From RYN-124 sp033851845 (lineage in GTDB: Bacteria > Actinomycetota > Actinomycetes > Mycobacteriales > SCTD01), in assembly GCA_033851845.1 (NCBI GenBank), contig JAWWOH010000036.1, positions 1 to 64,000 of the forward strand: a stretch of 64,000 bases of DNA, read 5' to 3'. Shown here in pieces: positions 48,831 through 57,632 of this stretch. Numbering within the stretch: position 1 is the first letter of the stretch; the number at the start of each line of letters is the position of its first letter. A program made the translations under genes and the position numbers. The notes beneath the pieces are model-generated. The model did not search any database. It had not been told where the DNA came from and was given only the letters and a program-made list of their open reading frames with translations.

Positions 48831-50423
48831 CTAGCGGTGGCTGTCCCGGCTGATCCAGGTGGCGGGACCGCGCAGCGCGGGGCCGCTGACCTCGCGGATC
48901 ACCACGCCCTGCATGTCCTGCGCCGCACCGTGCGGGTCGCCGGCCTCGTACGTCACGATGTCGTCGTCGTTCTCTCCAGGCACTCGCTTCGTGCTGCAGT
49001 CGGCGAGCTTGGTGCAGGTGTCGACGGCCGTCGCGAAGACCCGGCCCTGGTCGCCCGGTGCGGCCACGATGTCGAGGAAGTCGTACATCCGGCCGCAGCG
49101 GCCGTTGCAGTCGCCACGGTGCACCGGATCCCACGTCGGGTTGGCGGTGTTGGACAGGAACAGCGGGTTGGCCGACAGCGCGTCGGTTGACATCACGACG
49201 TAGCTGTTCCACGGGCGGGCCTTGTCCTTCGTGCCCTCGGTCGTCGTACCCGGGAACGTGATCGCCAGCCGGCCGGGATCACCGACGTCGATGGTGGGGA
49301 AGTCGGTGGCCTTCACACCCGGCGGCGCGATCATCAGCGGCGTGCTCCAGTGCTCGCCGTGGTCGCGGCTGATCGACAGGTACGGCAGGTTGAACTTGTT
49401 GTCCTGCCAGACGTAGTAGAGGTTGTCCTTCTTGTCGACGGCTACCGACGCCTGCTGGCCGGACATGCCGATGCCGGAAGACACCTGCACGTCGTGGAAG
49501 GTGTTGGCGGCGTCGCTCGAGATGCCGATCATCGGGATCTGGCAGTAGCCACGAGGGACGAACAGCCGCCCGAAGCGGTCGGTGACGGCATGGCCGTGCA
49601 GGCTCCCGCAGATGCCCTCGTTGTGGTCGCTGTCGAAGCTGGCGAGATACTCGGGGTTGAAGGCCTCATAGCCCGTCTGGTTGCCCTGCACGAAAGTGCG
49701 GCCGCCATCGAAGCTGCGCGCACAGGCGCCGTACCCGATGGAGTTGACGCAGTAGTACAAGACCTTCTGGTACGCCGGGTCGAGCAGTGGCACCGTCACG
49801 CCTTCGGGCTCGACGCCGCTGACGAGCGTCTGGTGATCGTTGACGCCGGTGCTGGTGAGCACCGTGTCCGTCCAGCTCTTGCCGTCGTCGTCCGAGTAGG
49901 CAAGGTGCGCCCCGTTGACGCCCTGCAGGTCGATGTCGAAGATGCGGCCGTTGCCCTTGGACACGTTGGGGTCCACGAAGATGTACGGGTCGGTCGAGAC
50001 GACCATCGTGTTCTGACCCCCCACCGCGGGCTGGGCCTCCTTCCACGTTCGGCCGCCGTCGGTCGACTTCTCCACCAGCGTCCGCGGCTCGTTCTTCGGC
50101 GGGTTGCCGGGGATCGCGTCGAACGCGGCGGCCACGGTGTAGATGTCGCCGTTCTTGGCCACGCCCAGGGTCGGCTCTGCCGCCTTGCGCCCGACGTAGC
50201 TCTGCGCCAGCACGAGGGGACCCCCGCCGTACGAGATCTGCGTGTTCTGCGGCAGGTCCTTGGGCTGCGCCGTCAGGTGCAACCCGTGGTACGCCGCGAA
50301 GCCACCAGGATCGCCGCCGAAGGTCCCGGCTCCGAGCTCACTGCTTCCTGCCTGTGAGGTGGCGGTGAGCGTGACGATCGCGCCGATGGCGAGTCCGGCG
50401 ATCGCGATGGTCCGACGAGACAT
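48831..50423 (-). CDS. Exported Asp-box (sialidase-like propeller) protein
   Basis: A 530-residue protein with an N-terminal signal segment (TIAIAGLAIGAIVTLTATSQA). Asp-box repeats STDGGRTWKEAQ, SDDDGKSWTDTV, SFDGGRTFVQG and SRDHGEHWSTPL give a six-bladed sialidase-type propeller. Several cysteines (YYCVNS, GACARS, GICGS, GDCNGRCG, DTCTKLADC) suggest disulfides. The catalytic Arg triad, Tyr and Asp of true sialidases cannot be confirmed by eye, so sialic-acid cleavage is not claimed. It is the most compact of the Asp-box proteins here. It diverges from the lipoprotein at 50564. Confidence 0.88.
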   Translation of the reverse strand: MSRRTIAIAGLAIGAIVTLTATSQAGSSELGAGTFGGDPGGFAAYHGLHLTAQPKDLPQNTQISYGGGPLVLAQSYVGRKAAEPTLGVAKNGDIYTVAAAFDAIPGNPPKNEPRTLVEKSTDGGRTWKEAQPAVGGQNTMVVSTDPYIFVDPNVSKGNGRIFDIDLQGVNGAHLAYSDDDGKSWTDTVLTSTGVNDHQTLVSGVEPEGVTVPLLDPAYQKVLYYCVNSIGYGACARSFDGGRTFVQGNQTGYEAFNPEYLASFDSDHNEGICGSLHGHAVTDRFGRLFVPRGYCQIPMIGISSDAANTFHDVQVSSGIGMSGQQASVAVDKKDNLYYVWQDNKFNLPYLSISRDHGEHWSTPLMIAPPGVKATDFPTIDVGDPGRLAITFPGTTTEGTKDKARPWNSYVVMSTDALSANPLFLSNTANPTWDPVHRGDCNGRCGRMYDFLDIVAAPGDQGRVFATAVDTCTKLADCSTKRVPGENDDDIVTYEAGDPHGAAQDMQGVVIREVSGPALRGPATWISRDSHR

Positions 50424-50563
50424 CAGGGCACTCCAGGCAGTGGGCGAGCAAGGTTTCCGGGTTGTCTTCTCGCTGGCCTGGTGAATTCCTGCCGGCAGTC
50501 CGGTTGGTGGATGCTGGTCCAGTGAATGCGGAACCGAGGGTGGGCAGCCCGCGTCCCATCGGC
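50424..50563. promoter_or_regulatory. Divergent promoter region, Asp-box gene / lipoprotein gene
   Basis: A 140-bp gap between two divergent exported-protein genes. It should contain both promoters. I find no convincing -35/-10 pair or operator. Confidence 0.3.
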
Positions 50564-51166
50564 ATGAGACTCGCCCTCGTCGCTGCGGTCATCGCGGCGG
50601 CGGCCGCCTGCGGTGGTTCCAATGCCGACCAGCACCTGGCCGTGTCGCCGCCCCGCGGCACACAGCCGCCGCTGCAGGAGGCAAGTGCCGTTCCCGCGGA
50701 CCCCGCCGAAGCCACGCCGTCCGACGCCGCCTACACACCTGGTCCAGCAACCGCTCGGGCGATGCCCGATGCGGCGTACGCCGGAACTGCCACCAGCGGC
50801 CCGGGCCACATCAGCTCACCACCGCCGTCATCGTCGCCGCGCCCTACGCCGGGCGCGATCGACGGAACTGTGACGGTCACCGATGACGACAGCGGCAGCA
50901 CCCTGCACGTGCGCGTCGGTCAGCGTCTCCGCGTCCGGCTCTCATCGGGCACGTGGGATCCACCGGTCAGCTCGGCCGACTCGGTAGTGACGCGCCGCAG
51001 CAGCAACGGCGGCTACCCGACCGATCAGCCTGTCGATGCGGTGTTCGACGCGGTCGGCAGGGGGGCTGCTGACGTCACCGCGCAGTCGGACGCGGCCTGC
51101 TTCCACACCGAACCACGTTGTCTCATGGCCTCGCGCCAGTGGCAGGTCCACGTCGTCGTCGGCTAG
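50564..51166 (+). CDS. Lipoprotein with a possible chagasin-like C-terminal domain
   Basis: ATG 50564 begins a lipoprotein signal peptide (MRLALVAAVIAAAAACGGS); the frame open from 50462 has no signal at its start. The 200-residue protein has a Pro/Ser/Ala-rich linker (about 25-105). The end domain (GTVTVTDDDSGSTLHVRVGQRLRVRLSSGTW...AVFDAVGRGAADVTAQSD) has the beta-strand and VGQxLxVxL pattern of chagasin/I42 cysteine-protease inhibitors, plus a CFHTEPRC disulfide-like pair. The chagasin NPTTGY loop is not conserved, so inhibition is only a suggestion. It is likely anchored on the outer membrane face. Confidence 0.8.
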   Translation: MRLALVAAVIAAAAACGGSNADQHLAVSPPRGTQPPLQEASAVPADPAEATPSDAAYTPGPATARAMPDAAYAGTATSGPGHISSPPPSSSPRPTPGAIDGTVTVTDDDSGSTLHVRVGQRLRVRLSSGTWDPPVSSADSVVTRRSSNGGYPTDQPVDAVFDAVGRGAADVTAQSDAACFHTEPRCLMASRQWQVHVVVG

Positions 51167-51203
51167 ACAGCGCTGCCTGGCAGGTGCTGGCACGATCACA
51201 GCC

Positions 51204-51773
51204 ATGCTTCTCCCGTTCACCCCCCTGCTGCCGGTCCGGACCGAGCGGCTGCTGCTCCGCGCGTTCCGCGCCGACGACTTCGACGCGCTACTGCCGATCC
51301 ACTCGGACCCGGTCAACGTGCGCTACGTGCCCTTCGAGGCCAGGACGCCCGAGGACATGCAGGTCGCGCTCGAGAAGAAGATCGCGGGCACGACGTTGGC
51401 CGCCGCCGGTGACGGCCTCGGGCTCGCCGTCACGCTCCACGACGGCACGCTGGTGGGCGACCTCAACGTGTTCCTGCACACGCCGGAGCACGGAACCGTC
51501 GAGCTCGGCTGGATGTTCGACCCCGCCCACAGCGGCCGCGGCTACGCGACGGAGGCCGTGCGCGCCCTGCTGGACCTGGTGTTCGGCGGCCTGCAGGCCC
51601 GACGGATGGTGGCCCGGGTCGAGGCTCGCAACACGGCATCGCTGCGCCTGTGCGAGCGGGTCGGCATGCGCAAGGAGGCCCACCTCGTGGAGAACGAGAT
51701 CTTCAAGGCCGAGATCTCCAGCGAGGTCGACTACGCGCTGCTCGCGCGCGAGTGGCCGATCGCACCGGCGTAG
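51204..51773 (+). CDS. GNAT acetyltransferase, RimJ/RimL type
   Basis: A 189-residue acetyl-CoA-dependent N-acetyltransferase; ATG 51204 starts at LLPFTPLLPVRTERLLLRAF, the normal RimJ/RimL entry. Motif A reads ELGWMFDPAHSGRGYATEAVRALLDLVF, including the GRGYATEA acetyl-CoA pyrophosphate loop, and motif B reads VEARNTASLRLCERVGMRKEAHL. Family members acetylate protein N-termini or small amines; the substrate is unknown. It converges on the sortase-anchored propeller gene. Confidence 0.93.
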   Translation: MLLPFTPLLPVRTERLLLRAFRADDFDALLPIHSDPVNVRYVPFEARTPEDMQVALEKKIAGTTLAAAGDGLGLAVTLHDGTLVGDLNVFLHTPEHGTVELGWMFDPAHSGRGYATEAVRALLDLVFGGLQARRMVARVEARNTASLRLCERVGMRKEAHLVENEIFKAEISSEVDYALLAREWPIAPA

Positions 51774-51800
51774 TCCGGCGTACTGGGAGGCACCTCGGTC

Positions 51801-51845
51801 GACCTTGCGGAGGTCAACCCCGGCTGAGGGCCTTCGGTCAGGCCC
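51801..51845. terminator. Two hairpins in the convergent GNAT / Asp-box gap
   Basis: GACCT/AGGTC (51801-51805 and 51811-51815, 5-nt loop) and GGGCCT/AGGCCC (51828-51833 and 51840-51845, 6-nt loop) stand in tandem between two converging genes. The second overlaps the TGA of the minus-strand gene. They are plausible bidirectional terminators, although T-tracts are absent. Confidence 0.5.
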
Positions 51846-54090
51846 GCCGACGACGAAGTGCCACGGCGAGCGCGATGAGTCCGAGGCCGACCAGCGGCAG
51901 CTGCAGCCCGAGGCCCGTGGCCGCGAGGTTGCCGCCGCTGGGCGCTCCGGAGCCGCCACCGGAGGCGGGCGGCGGGGCGCCGCCGCCCTTGGGCGGAGTC
52001 ACCGGCGTGACCGGTGCGGCAGCGTTGCCGACGACGTGGTTGAACGGTGCCGTCTGGTCGAGCACGTTGATGACGCCCTCGGGGTTGCCCGACAAGGAGG
52101 CGAGCGTCGAGCCGGTGAACGCGGTCGCGCTGTAGATCGGTTGGCCGCGCTTCGCGCCGGGGATGTCGGCGAACGGCACATGCAGGGTGATGGTGCCGTT
52201 CGGCTTGTAGTCGCCCTTGATCGCGCGTGCGCTGTCGAAGGCCATGCTGATCTGCACCCCGGCCGGACTCGGTGCGCCGACGTCGCCGTCGAAGAACCGC
52301 GGTGCCTGACCGGCGACGCTCTCCATACCCGCGTAGTAGATGTGCCCGTTGCCTGGAGTCGCGGGGTTGTACGTCGTGAAGCGGGTGATCCACGTCCCCG
52401 TCGTACCGCCTGCCGTCGGGTTGATCTGCAGGCTCTCCAGCGACTTGACCTTCATCGTGATGACCAACCCCCCGGCGTCCTCGCTGACGGAGGCAGCCGT
52501 GAGGTCGACGTTGTCGCCGGCCGGTGTGCGGGTGCTGTTCGCGCTGTAGAGGCTGTCGCCGCTGCGATCGCTGATCGTGTTGACGGGCAGCGAGCCGTGC
52601 GGCGTCTTGCCCGCGATCATGGTCGGTCCACCGATCTGCTTCTGGTAGACCGGCGGGCCGTTCTCGGCAACCGCTCCGGTCGGCCCGGTCGTGAAGCTGT
52701 TGGACGTGTCGTCGACGTACACGAGGGCGAGGCCGCCGTCCTGGTCGACACCGAGGTTGAGGTAGTCACCGAGCGACCGGTCGCCCATCGACACCGTGCA
52801 GGTCGTGCCGGCTGTGCAGATCGGTCCGTACTTGATGGGGTGCTCGCTCGCCGTCACGACGTCGTAGTGCGGGTTCGCGGCCAGCGCGTCGATGCTCTGC
52901 GCGACCTGCACCGAGAACTCCGCGTGCGCGAGGTCGTCGAAGGCGTACTTGCCGCTCTCGCCCTCTTCGTTCGCGTGGTACCACGCGACGGCGACCCGGC
53001 CCTCGCTGCCTGCGGTCAGCCACGGGAACGCGTTGGAGCCGTCCTTGCTGACAAGCACGGACGGTCCCCAGGTGCTGCCACCGTCCTTGGACACGTTGAC
53101 GTAGACGCCGTACGGCGCCTTCGGCTCCTGCGCGCTGTTGACGAGATAGAGGTTGCCGGCGCTGTCCTGCTGGATGGTCGGGAAGTTCGTCGACCCGCAG
53201 ATGCCGGAGGTGTTGCCGTTCTTCAGCGGGCAGATGTCGCCGTTGACGAGCACGTCCTTCCAGGTCGCGGTCGTGACTGCCGCCTGCCCGCTGCCCGTGG
53301 TCGTCGGGTGGCCGACGCTCACGTAGACCGAGTTGCCGTTCTGCCCGCTGTGGGCGATCACCAGGTCGCCCTTCTTCGTGAGGATCTGGTTGCCCGGCAG
53401 GCCCTCCTCGTTCGTCACGCAGTTGACGACACCGCCACCGAGGCAGTCCGGCCCCGGGTTCGCGTTGACGACCGGCGTGAAGTTGGCGCCGTCATGACTG
53501 ACGATCTCGACCAGCTGATTGCCGATGGGGCTGTTCGGGCTCGTGTTGGACAGGACCGCGTCGTACTCCTCGTAGATCGCGAAATCCGGGTCACCGAGCT
53601 TGCCGTGGCTGGCATACCACATCCGGTCGACCGGGGTGTTCGGCGCAGAGGTGCAGGAGAAGTTGAAGGTCTTCCCGCCGTCGGTGCTGACCGCGTTGGA
53701 CAGGTTCGAGAGGTTCTGCAGGTCGGACAGGTAGAGGTTGTCGCCCTCGTCACGCTGCAGCTCGGTGTCGCCGCCGCCCTGCGGGCATGTCAGCGGCTTG
53801 CCGACGCCGAACTGGCCCGGGATGAGCTGGAAGCTGTCGCCGCTGTCGAGGGAGTTCCAGATGAAGCTGTGCGCCTGCGACGAGCCGTTGGGCACGCTCG
53901 AGTACAGGACGTTCTTGGAGCTCACGACGATGTCCGGCTCGAAGCCCGAGCGCTGGTGATCGATGATCACCTCGTGGCCGAAGACAGGGCCGGCCGGCGT
54001 GCTCGTCGCGGCGCCGGCCGGGAATGCGGCGGCGGCGGCACCGGCCAGAGCCAGAGCGGACAGGATCAGGGGCAGGCGACGCAGACGCAC
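51838..54090 (-). CDS. Cell-wall-anchored Asp-box protein with LAATG sorting signal
   Basis: A 750-residue exported protein. The Sec signal peptide is MRLRRLPLILSALALAGAAAAAFPAGA. Asp-box-type blades include LDSGDSFQLI, STDGGKTFNFS and SKDGGSTWGPS, with a further beta domain to about 680. A Gly/Pro/Ser-rich linker leads to the C-terminus, where LAATG (722-726) is followed by a hydrophobic helix (LQLPLVGLGLIALAVAL) and RRRR. LAxTG is the recognition motif of class E sortases in high-GC actinomycetes, so covalent attachment to peptidoglycan is predicted. No sortase gene is in the window. Cysteine pairs such as CPLKNGNTSGIC suggest disulfides. Confidence 0.9.
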   Translation of the reverse strand: MRLRRLPLILSALALAGAAAAAFPAGAATSTPAGPVFGHEVIIDHQRSGFEPDIVVSSKNVLYSSVPNGSSQAHSFIWNSLDSGDSFQLIPGQFGVGKPLTCPQGGGDTELQRDEGDNLYLSDLQNLSNLSNAVSTDGGKTFNFSCTSAPNTPVDRMWYASHGKLGDPDFAIYEEYDAVLSNTSPNSPIGNQLVEIVSHDGANFTPVVNANPGPDCLGGGVVNCVTNEEGLPGNQILTKKGDLVIAHSGQNGNSVYVSVGHPTTTGSGQAAVTTATWKDVLVNGDICPLKNGNTSGICGSTNFPTIQQDSAGNLYLVNSAQEPKAPYGVYVNVSKDGGSTWGPSVLVSKDGSNAFPWLTAGSEGRVAVAWYHANEEGESGKYAFDDLAHAEFSVQVAQSIDALAANPHYDVVTASEHPIKYGPICTAGTTCTVSMGDRSLGDYLNLGVDQDGGLALVYVDDTSNSFTTGPTGAVAENGPPVYQKQIGGPTMIAGKTPHGSLPVNTISDRSGDSLYSANSTRTPAGDNVDLTAASVSEDAGGLVITMKVKSLESLQINPTAGGTTGTWITRFTTYNPATPGNGHIYYAGMESVAGQAPRFFDGDVGAPSPAGVQISMAFDSARAIKGDYKPNGTITLHVPFADIPGAKRGQPIYSATAFTGSTLASLSGNPEGVINVLDQTAPFNHVVGNAAAPVTPVTPPKGGGAPPPASGGGSGAPSGGNLAATGLGLQLPLVGLGLIALAVALRRRRA

Positions 54091-54212
54091 AGGGACTCCT
54101 CAGGACAGCTTTCGACTCGTCAGCCTTCTCCACTGACGGGCGCATACCTGCACCAGGCAACATCTCGATCGAGCCACGGAACAGACCAGGCTCCCCACAC
54201 GCTGAGGTGAGC

Positions 54213-54617
54213 ATGACCTTCCCTGTTGAGAAGACCGACGAGCAGTGGCGCCAGGAACTGACCCCGGAGGAGTACGCCGTACTCCGCAAGGCCGGGACCG
54301 AGCGGCCCTGGACGGGTGAGTACAACGAGACCAAGACCGAGGGCGTCTACTCGTGTCGCGCCTGCGGCGGCGAGCTGTTCACGTCGGATACCAAGTTCGA
54401 CTCGCACTGCGGCTGGCCGAGCTTCTACGCGCCGACGTCCGAGGACAACGTGATCCTGCGTGAGGACAAGACCCTGGGCATGAAGCGGGTAGAGGTGCTC
54501 TGCGCCAGCTGCGGCTCGCACCTGGGGCACGTCTTCGACGACGCTCCCCAGACACCGACCGGCGACCGCTACTGCATGAACAGCGTGTCGCTGCGACTCC
54601 AGCCCAAGGAGTCCTAG
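54213..54617 (+). CDS. msrB: Peptide-methionine (R)-S-oxide reductase MsrB
   Basis: Repairs methionine-R-sulfoxide in proteins. ATG 54213 has GAGGTGA upstream and gives 134 residues, normal for MsrB. Both zinc knuckles (CRACGG and CASCGS), the conserved HCGWPSF and the catalytic Cys in RYCMNS are visible. A resolving Cys or thioredoxin would complete the cycle. It converges on hemQ with the two tails overlapping by 4 bp. In mycobacteria msrB lies at the same end of the hemQ-hemY-hemE block. Confidence 0.96.
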   Translation: MTFPVEKTDEQWRQELTPEEYAVLRKAGTERPWTGEYNETKTEGVYSCRACGGELFTSDTKFDSHCGWPSFYAPTSEDNVILREDKTLGMKRVEVLCASCGSHLGHVFDDAPQTPTGDRYCMNSVSLRLQPKES

Positions 54618-55321
54618 GGCAGCGAGGCGACGAGGTCGGCGGGCGACTTCATGCCGCCCGTGAAGAACGGCGTCTCGTGCTTCATGTGCAGTCGCGCCTT
54701 CGCACCACGCAGGTGCCGCATGATGTCGACGAGACGGTGCAGCTCGTCGGCCTCGAACGCCAGCAGCCACTCGTAGTCGCCGAGCGCGAACGCGGCGACC
54801 GTGTTGGCCAGGACGTCCTCGTACTCCCGCGCCATGATGCCGTGCTCGCTGAGCATCGCCCGCCGCTCCGCGTCCGGCAGCAGGTACCACTCGAGCGATC
54901 GGTTGAAGGGGTAGACGCAGACGTACTTCTTCGGCTCGGTACGACGCAGGTACGCCGGGATGTGGTTCTTGTTGAACTCCGCCGGCCGGTGCAGGCCGAC
55001 GCTCGACCAGACCGGCGCGAGGTGCCGGCCGAGCCGGGTCTGCCGGAACCGGCTGTAGGTGTCTTGCAGCACGTCGACATCGGGTGACGTCCACCAGATG
55101 AGGAGGTCGGCATCGGCCTTGAGGCCGCTCACGTCGTACGTGCCCCGGGTGTAGACGCCCTTCTCCAGCGCCGCGTCCAAGAACGCCTGCAGCTCCTCGG
55201 CGAGATCCACCCGCTCCGCGTCCGGCAGCGGCGTCACCGACTTGAACACGCTGTACATCGTGTAGTGCAGCTGCTCGTTGAGCTCGCGTGCCTTCGTCGT
55301 CTCAGGCCTGTCGTCCGTCAT
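54614..55321 (-). CDS. hemQ: Coproheme decarboxylase HemQ (ChdC)
   Basis: Final enzyme of the coproporphyrin-dependent heme pathway of Gram-positive bacteria: it decarboxylates coproheme III twice to heme b, using H2O2. ATG 55321 gives 235 residues, the usual actinobacterial length. The chlorite-dismutase fold is recognisable in LNEQLHYTMYSVFKSV, DVSGLKADADLLIWW and KKYVCVYPFNRSLEWYLL, where the YPF Tyr fits the catalytic radical site; LEWYLLPDAERRAMLSEHG also fits. The gene overlaps the hemY stop by 20 bp, indicating coupled expression. Confidence 0.95.
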   Translation of the reverse strand: MTDDRPETTKARELNEQLHYTMYSVFKSVTPLPDAERVDLAEELQAFLDAALEKGVYTRGTYDVSGLKADADLLIWWTSPDVDVLQDTYSRFRQTRLGRHLAPVWSSVGLHRPAEFNKNHIPAYLRRTEPKKYVCVYPFNRSLEWYLLPDAERRAMLSEHGIMAREYEDVLANTVAAFALGDYEWLLAFEADELHRLVDIMRHLRGAKARLHMKHETPFFTGGMKSPADLVASLP

Positions 55322-56672
55322 GCACACCATTGTGAAGCAGTACGCCGGCAGCCGCGTCCTGGCCGCTCTTGATCACAGCCGGCACACCTACCCCGTCGTA
55401 CGCCGCACCGGCCACGGCGAGCCCGGCCGGCAGCGACTGCTTGATGCGGCGTACCCGGTCGAGATGCCCGACGGCGTACTGCGGCAGGCCGCCACCCCAC
55501 CTGGTCACCCGGCTGTCCACCAGCGGGCCGACCGGACCGACGATGCGCTCGAGCTCTGCCAGCACGACCCGGACCAGCTCGCCGTCCTCGCGCTGCAGCT
55601 CGACCTCGTCGCCGTACCTGCCGACGCTGGCCCGGACCACCGCCGGCCCGGGGAGCGACCACTTGCGGCTGGTGAAGGTCACCGCCTTCGTCGTGAGTCC
55701 CTCGACCGCCGGCACCAGGTATCCGCTCCCCCGCCCGGGGGTCTCGCCGTCGAGGACGAGCGTCACGATCGCGACGCTCGCGTAGTCGATGCCGGCGAGC
55801 TGTCCGGCCGCGGTAGGGGCGACGTCGCGCAGCAACCGGGCGGCCGGGGCAGCCGGCACGGCCAGCACGACGGCGTTCGCCTCGAGATAGGACGGGTCAG
55901 CGGTCGACCCCGTCGTCAGTTGCCAGCCGGTGGGAGTCCGGTCGAGCGCGCGGACCGTCGTGCCCGTCTTGATCGTCGCGCCGGATGCCGCCGCGACGGC
56001 GGCCGGCAGCCGGCCCAAGCCACCGGGAAGACCGGCGAAGACGAGGCCACTCGCGGTCCCGCGCGCAGCGCGGGCGGCCAGGACGAGCGACCGGTGCGTC
56101 GTCAGCGCGGCGGCGAGCTGCGGCATCGTCGCCTGAAGCGACAGGCGATCCGCGCGACCGGCGTACACCCCACCCAGCAGCGGGTCGACGAGCAGCTCCA
56201 CCACCTCGCGACCGAGCCGCCGCCCTACCAGCTCGCCGACGGAGACGTCGTCGGTCACCGGCCTCCCCGGCAGCACGAGGTCGAGCGGCACCCGGGCCAG
56301 ACCACGAGCCGAGAGGACGTCGCTGCGGGCCAGCGTCGTCAGGTCCGCAGGTACGCCGAGCACCGTGCCGGTTGGCAGCGGCAGCAGCCGGCCACGGGCC
56401 CGGACGAAGGCCGCGCCCGTCGCCGGTGACGTCAGCTCGTCACCGAGTCCGGCAGCGACAGCGAGGTCGACACCCTGCGGCACCCGCCGCAGCATGGAGT
56501 CCGCACCCTCGTCGACTGCGACGCCACCGACGTCACTCACGCGTAGCTTCCCGCCGACCCGCGACGACGCCTCCACGACGATGACGTCGGCGACGTCACG
56601 CAGGGCGTACGCGGCGGCGAGACCCGCCATGCCACCCCCGACGACCGCGACGGTCGGACGGGCAGTGGACAC
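55302..56672 (-). CDS. hemY: Coproporphyrinogen/protoporphyrinogen oxidase HemY (HemG type)
   Basis: FAD-dependent oxidase that aromatises the porphyrinogen ring in the step before iron insertion and HemQ. GTG 56672 puts the dinucleotide-binding GGGMAGLAAAYAL (PTVAVVGGGMAG) at the N-terminus; about 456 residues. Further signatures are VIVVEASSRVGGKLRV, DEGADSMLRR, FAGLPGGLGRL and, at the end, GLAVAGAAYDGVGVPAVIKSGQDAA, the usual C-terminal FAD motif. hemQ begins inside its 3' end. The gene is divergent from the DUF4349 lipoprotein across 95 bp. Confidence 0.95.
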   Translation of the reverse strand: MSTARPTVAVVGGGMAGLAAAYALRDVADVIVVEASSRVGGKLRVSDVGGVAVDEGADSMLRRVPQGVDLAVAAGLGDELTSPATGAAFVRARGRLLPLPTGTVLGVPADLTTLARSDVLSARGLARVPLDLVLPGRPVTDDVSVGELVGRRLGREVVELLVDPLLGGVYAGRADRLSLQATMPQLAAALTTHRSLVLAARAARGTASGLVFAGLPGGLGRLPAAVAAASGATIKTGTTVRALDRTPTGWQLTTGSTADPSYLEANAVVLAVPAAPAARLLRDVAPTAAGQLAGIDYASVAIVTLVLDGETPGRGSGYLVPAVEGLTTKAVTFTSRKWSLPGPAVVRASVGRYGDEVELQREDGELVRVVLAELERIVGPVGPLVDSRVTRWGGGLPQYAVGHLDRVRRIKQSLPAGLAVAGAAYDGVGVPAVIKSGQDAAAGVLLHNGVHDGRQA

Positions 56673-56767
56673 GAATCGAGAGTAGGTCGTGACGATCCCG
56701 ATACCCGTCGAACGCAACCGGCGCGGATCCTGCGACGTCCAACCGGCAACCCGACCGAGGAGCTGCC

Positions 56768-57613
56768 ATGCGTCGCATCGCCGTTGTCATCGCCCTGCTC
56801 GTGCTGCTCGCCGGCTGCGGCGGAGGCGGCGAGAGCGCCGGCAGCGGGGCCATGTCGAAGGCTGCCGGCGCCGACGCCAAGGCCGCACCTCCCGCCGGCA
56901 CGAGTGAGCAGGTGAAACCGGTCGTCGACAAGGCCAAGCCGGTCACCGTCCCGCGTTCCTTGATCCGCACGGCGCAGCTGCAGGTCCGCGTCGACGACGT
57001 GAAGAAGGCAGCGGCCGAGGCGGAGCAGACGGTCGAAGCGGCAGGCGGTGAGCGCTCGGATGAGCAGCTCGACCTGCAGGCATCGCACCCGACGGCATCG
57101 CTGCAGCTGCTCGTGCCGCCGGCTCGACTCGGGACCAGCCTGTCCCGGCTGAGCGCACTCGGCGAGGAGCTCTCCCGTCGGCTCGGCACCGACGACGTCA
57201 CCGACGAAGTCGTCGACCTCGACAGCCGGCTGGCCACGCAGCGCACCAGCGTCGCGCGCGTCCGCGCGCTGCTCGACCAGGCCGGCAACCTCAACGACGT
57301 CGTGCGCATCGAGGCCGAGCTCTCGCGACGGGAGGCCGACCTGGAGTCGTTGCAGCAACGCGTGCGCGCCATCTCCGGCCAGGTCGCGATGTCGGAGATC
57401 ACCCTCTCCCTCACCAGCCAGGCCCCAAAGCCGAAGCCGAAGCTGGCGACCACGATCGGGTTCACCAGCGGCCTCAACGGTGGCTGGCACGCCTTCACGG
57501 CGGCGGCGCGCGTCGCAGCCGCCGCGGTCGGCGCGCTGCTGCCGTTCCTCCCGGTGCTCGCGGTGGTGATCGGCGGGGCGCTCTGGTGGCGCCGTCGGGT
57601 CGCGGCGGCCTGA
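56768..57613 (+). CDS. DUF4349 lipoprotein with C-terminal membrane helix
   Basis: A 281-residue protein from ATG 56768 with GAGGAGCTGCC upstream. The lipobox LLAGCGGG gives a diacylated Cys. A typical DUF4349 domain follows: PRSLIRTAQLQVRVDDVKKAAAEAEQTVEAAGGE, VPPARLGTSLSRLSALGEELSRRLGTDDVTDEVVDLDSRLATQRTSVARVRALL and the coiled-coil helix DVVRIEAELSRREADLESLQQR. A C-terminal membrane helix (GALLPFLPVLAVVIGGALWW) makes it double-anchored. Function unknown; the coiled coil suggests an envelope-organising role. The MFS pump follows 19 bp downstream. Confidence 0.9.
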   Translation: MRRIAVVIALLVLLAGCGGGGESAGSGAMSKAAGADAKAAPPAGTSEQVKPVVDKAKPVTVPRSLIRTAQLQVRVDDVKKAAAEAEQTVEAAGGERSDEQLDLQASHPTASLQLLVPPARLGTSLSRLSALGEELSRRLGTDDVTDEVVDLDSRLATQRTSVARVRALLDQAGNLNDVVRIEAELSRREADLESLQQRVRAISGQVAMSEITLSLTSQAPKPKPKLATTIGFTSGLNGGWHAFTAAARVAAAAVGALLPFLPVLAVVIGGALWWRRRVAAA

Positions 57614-57632
57614 CCGCCTTACGCTCCGGCGC

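Noticed and set aside
48831..50423. Annotation as a true sialidase
   Set aside because: Asp boxes alone define the propeller. The catalytic Arg triad, Tyr/Glu pair and Asp could not be verified.
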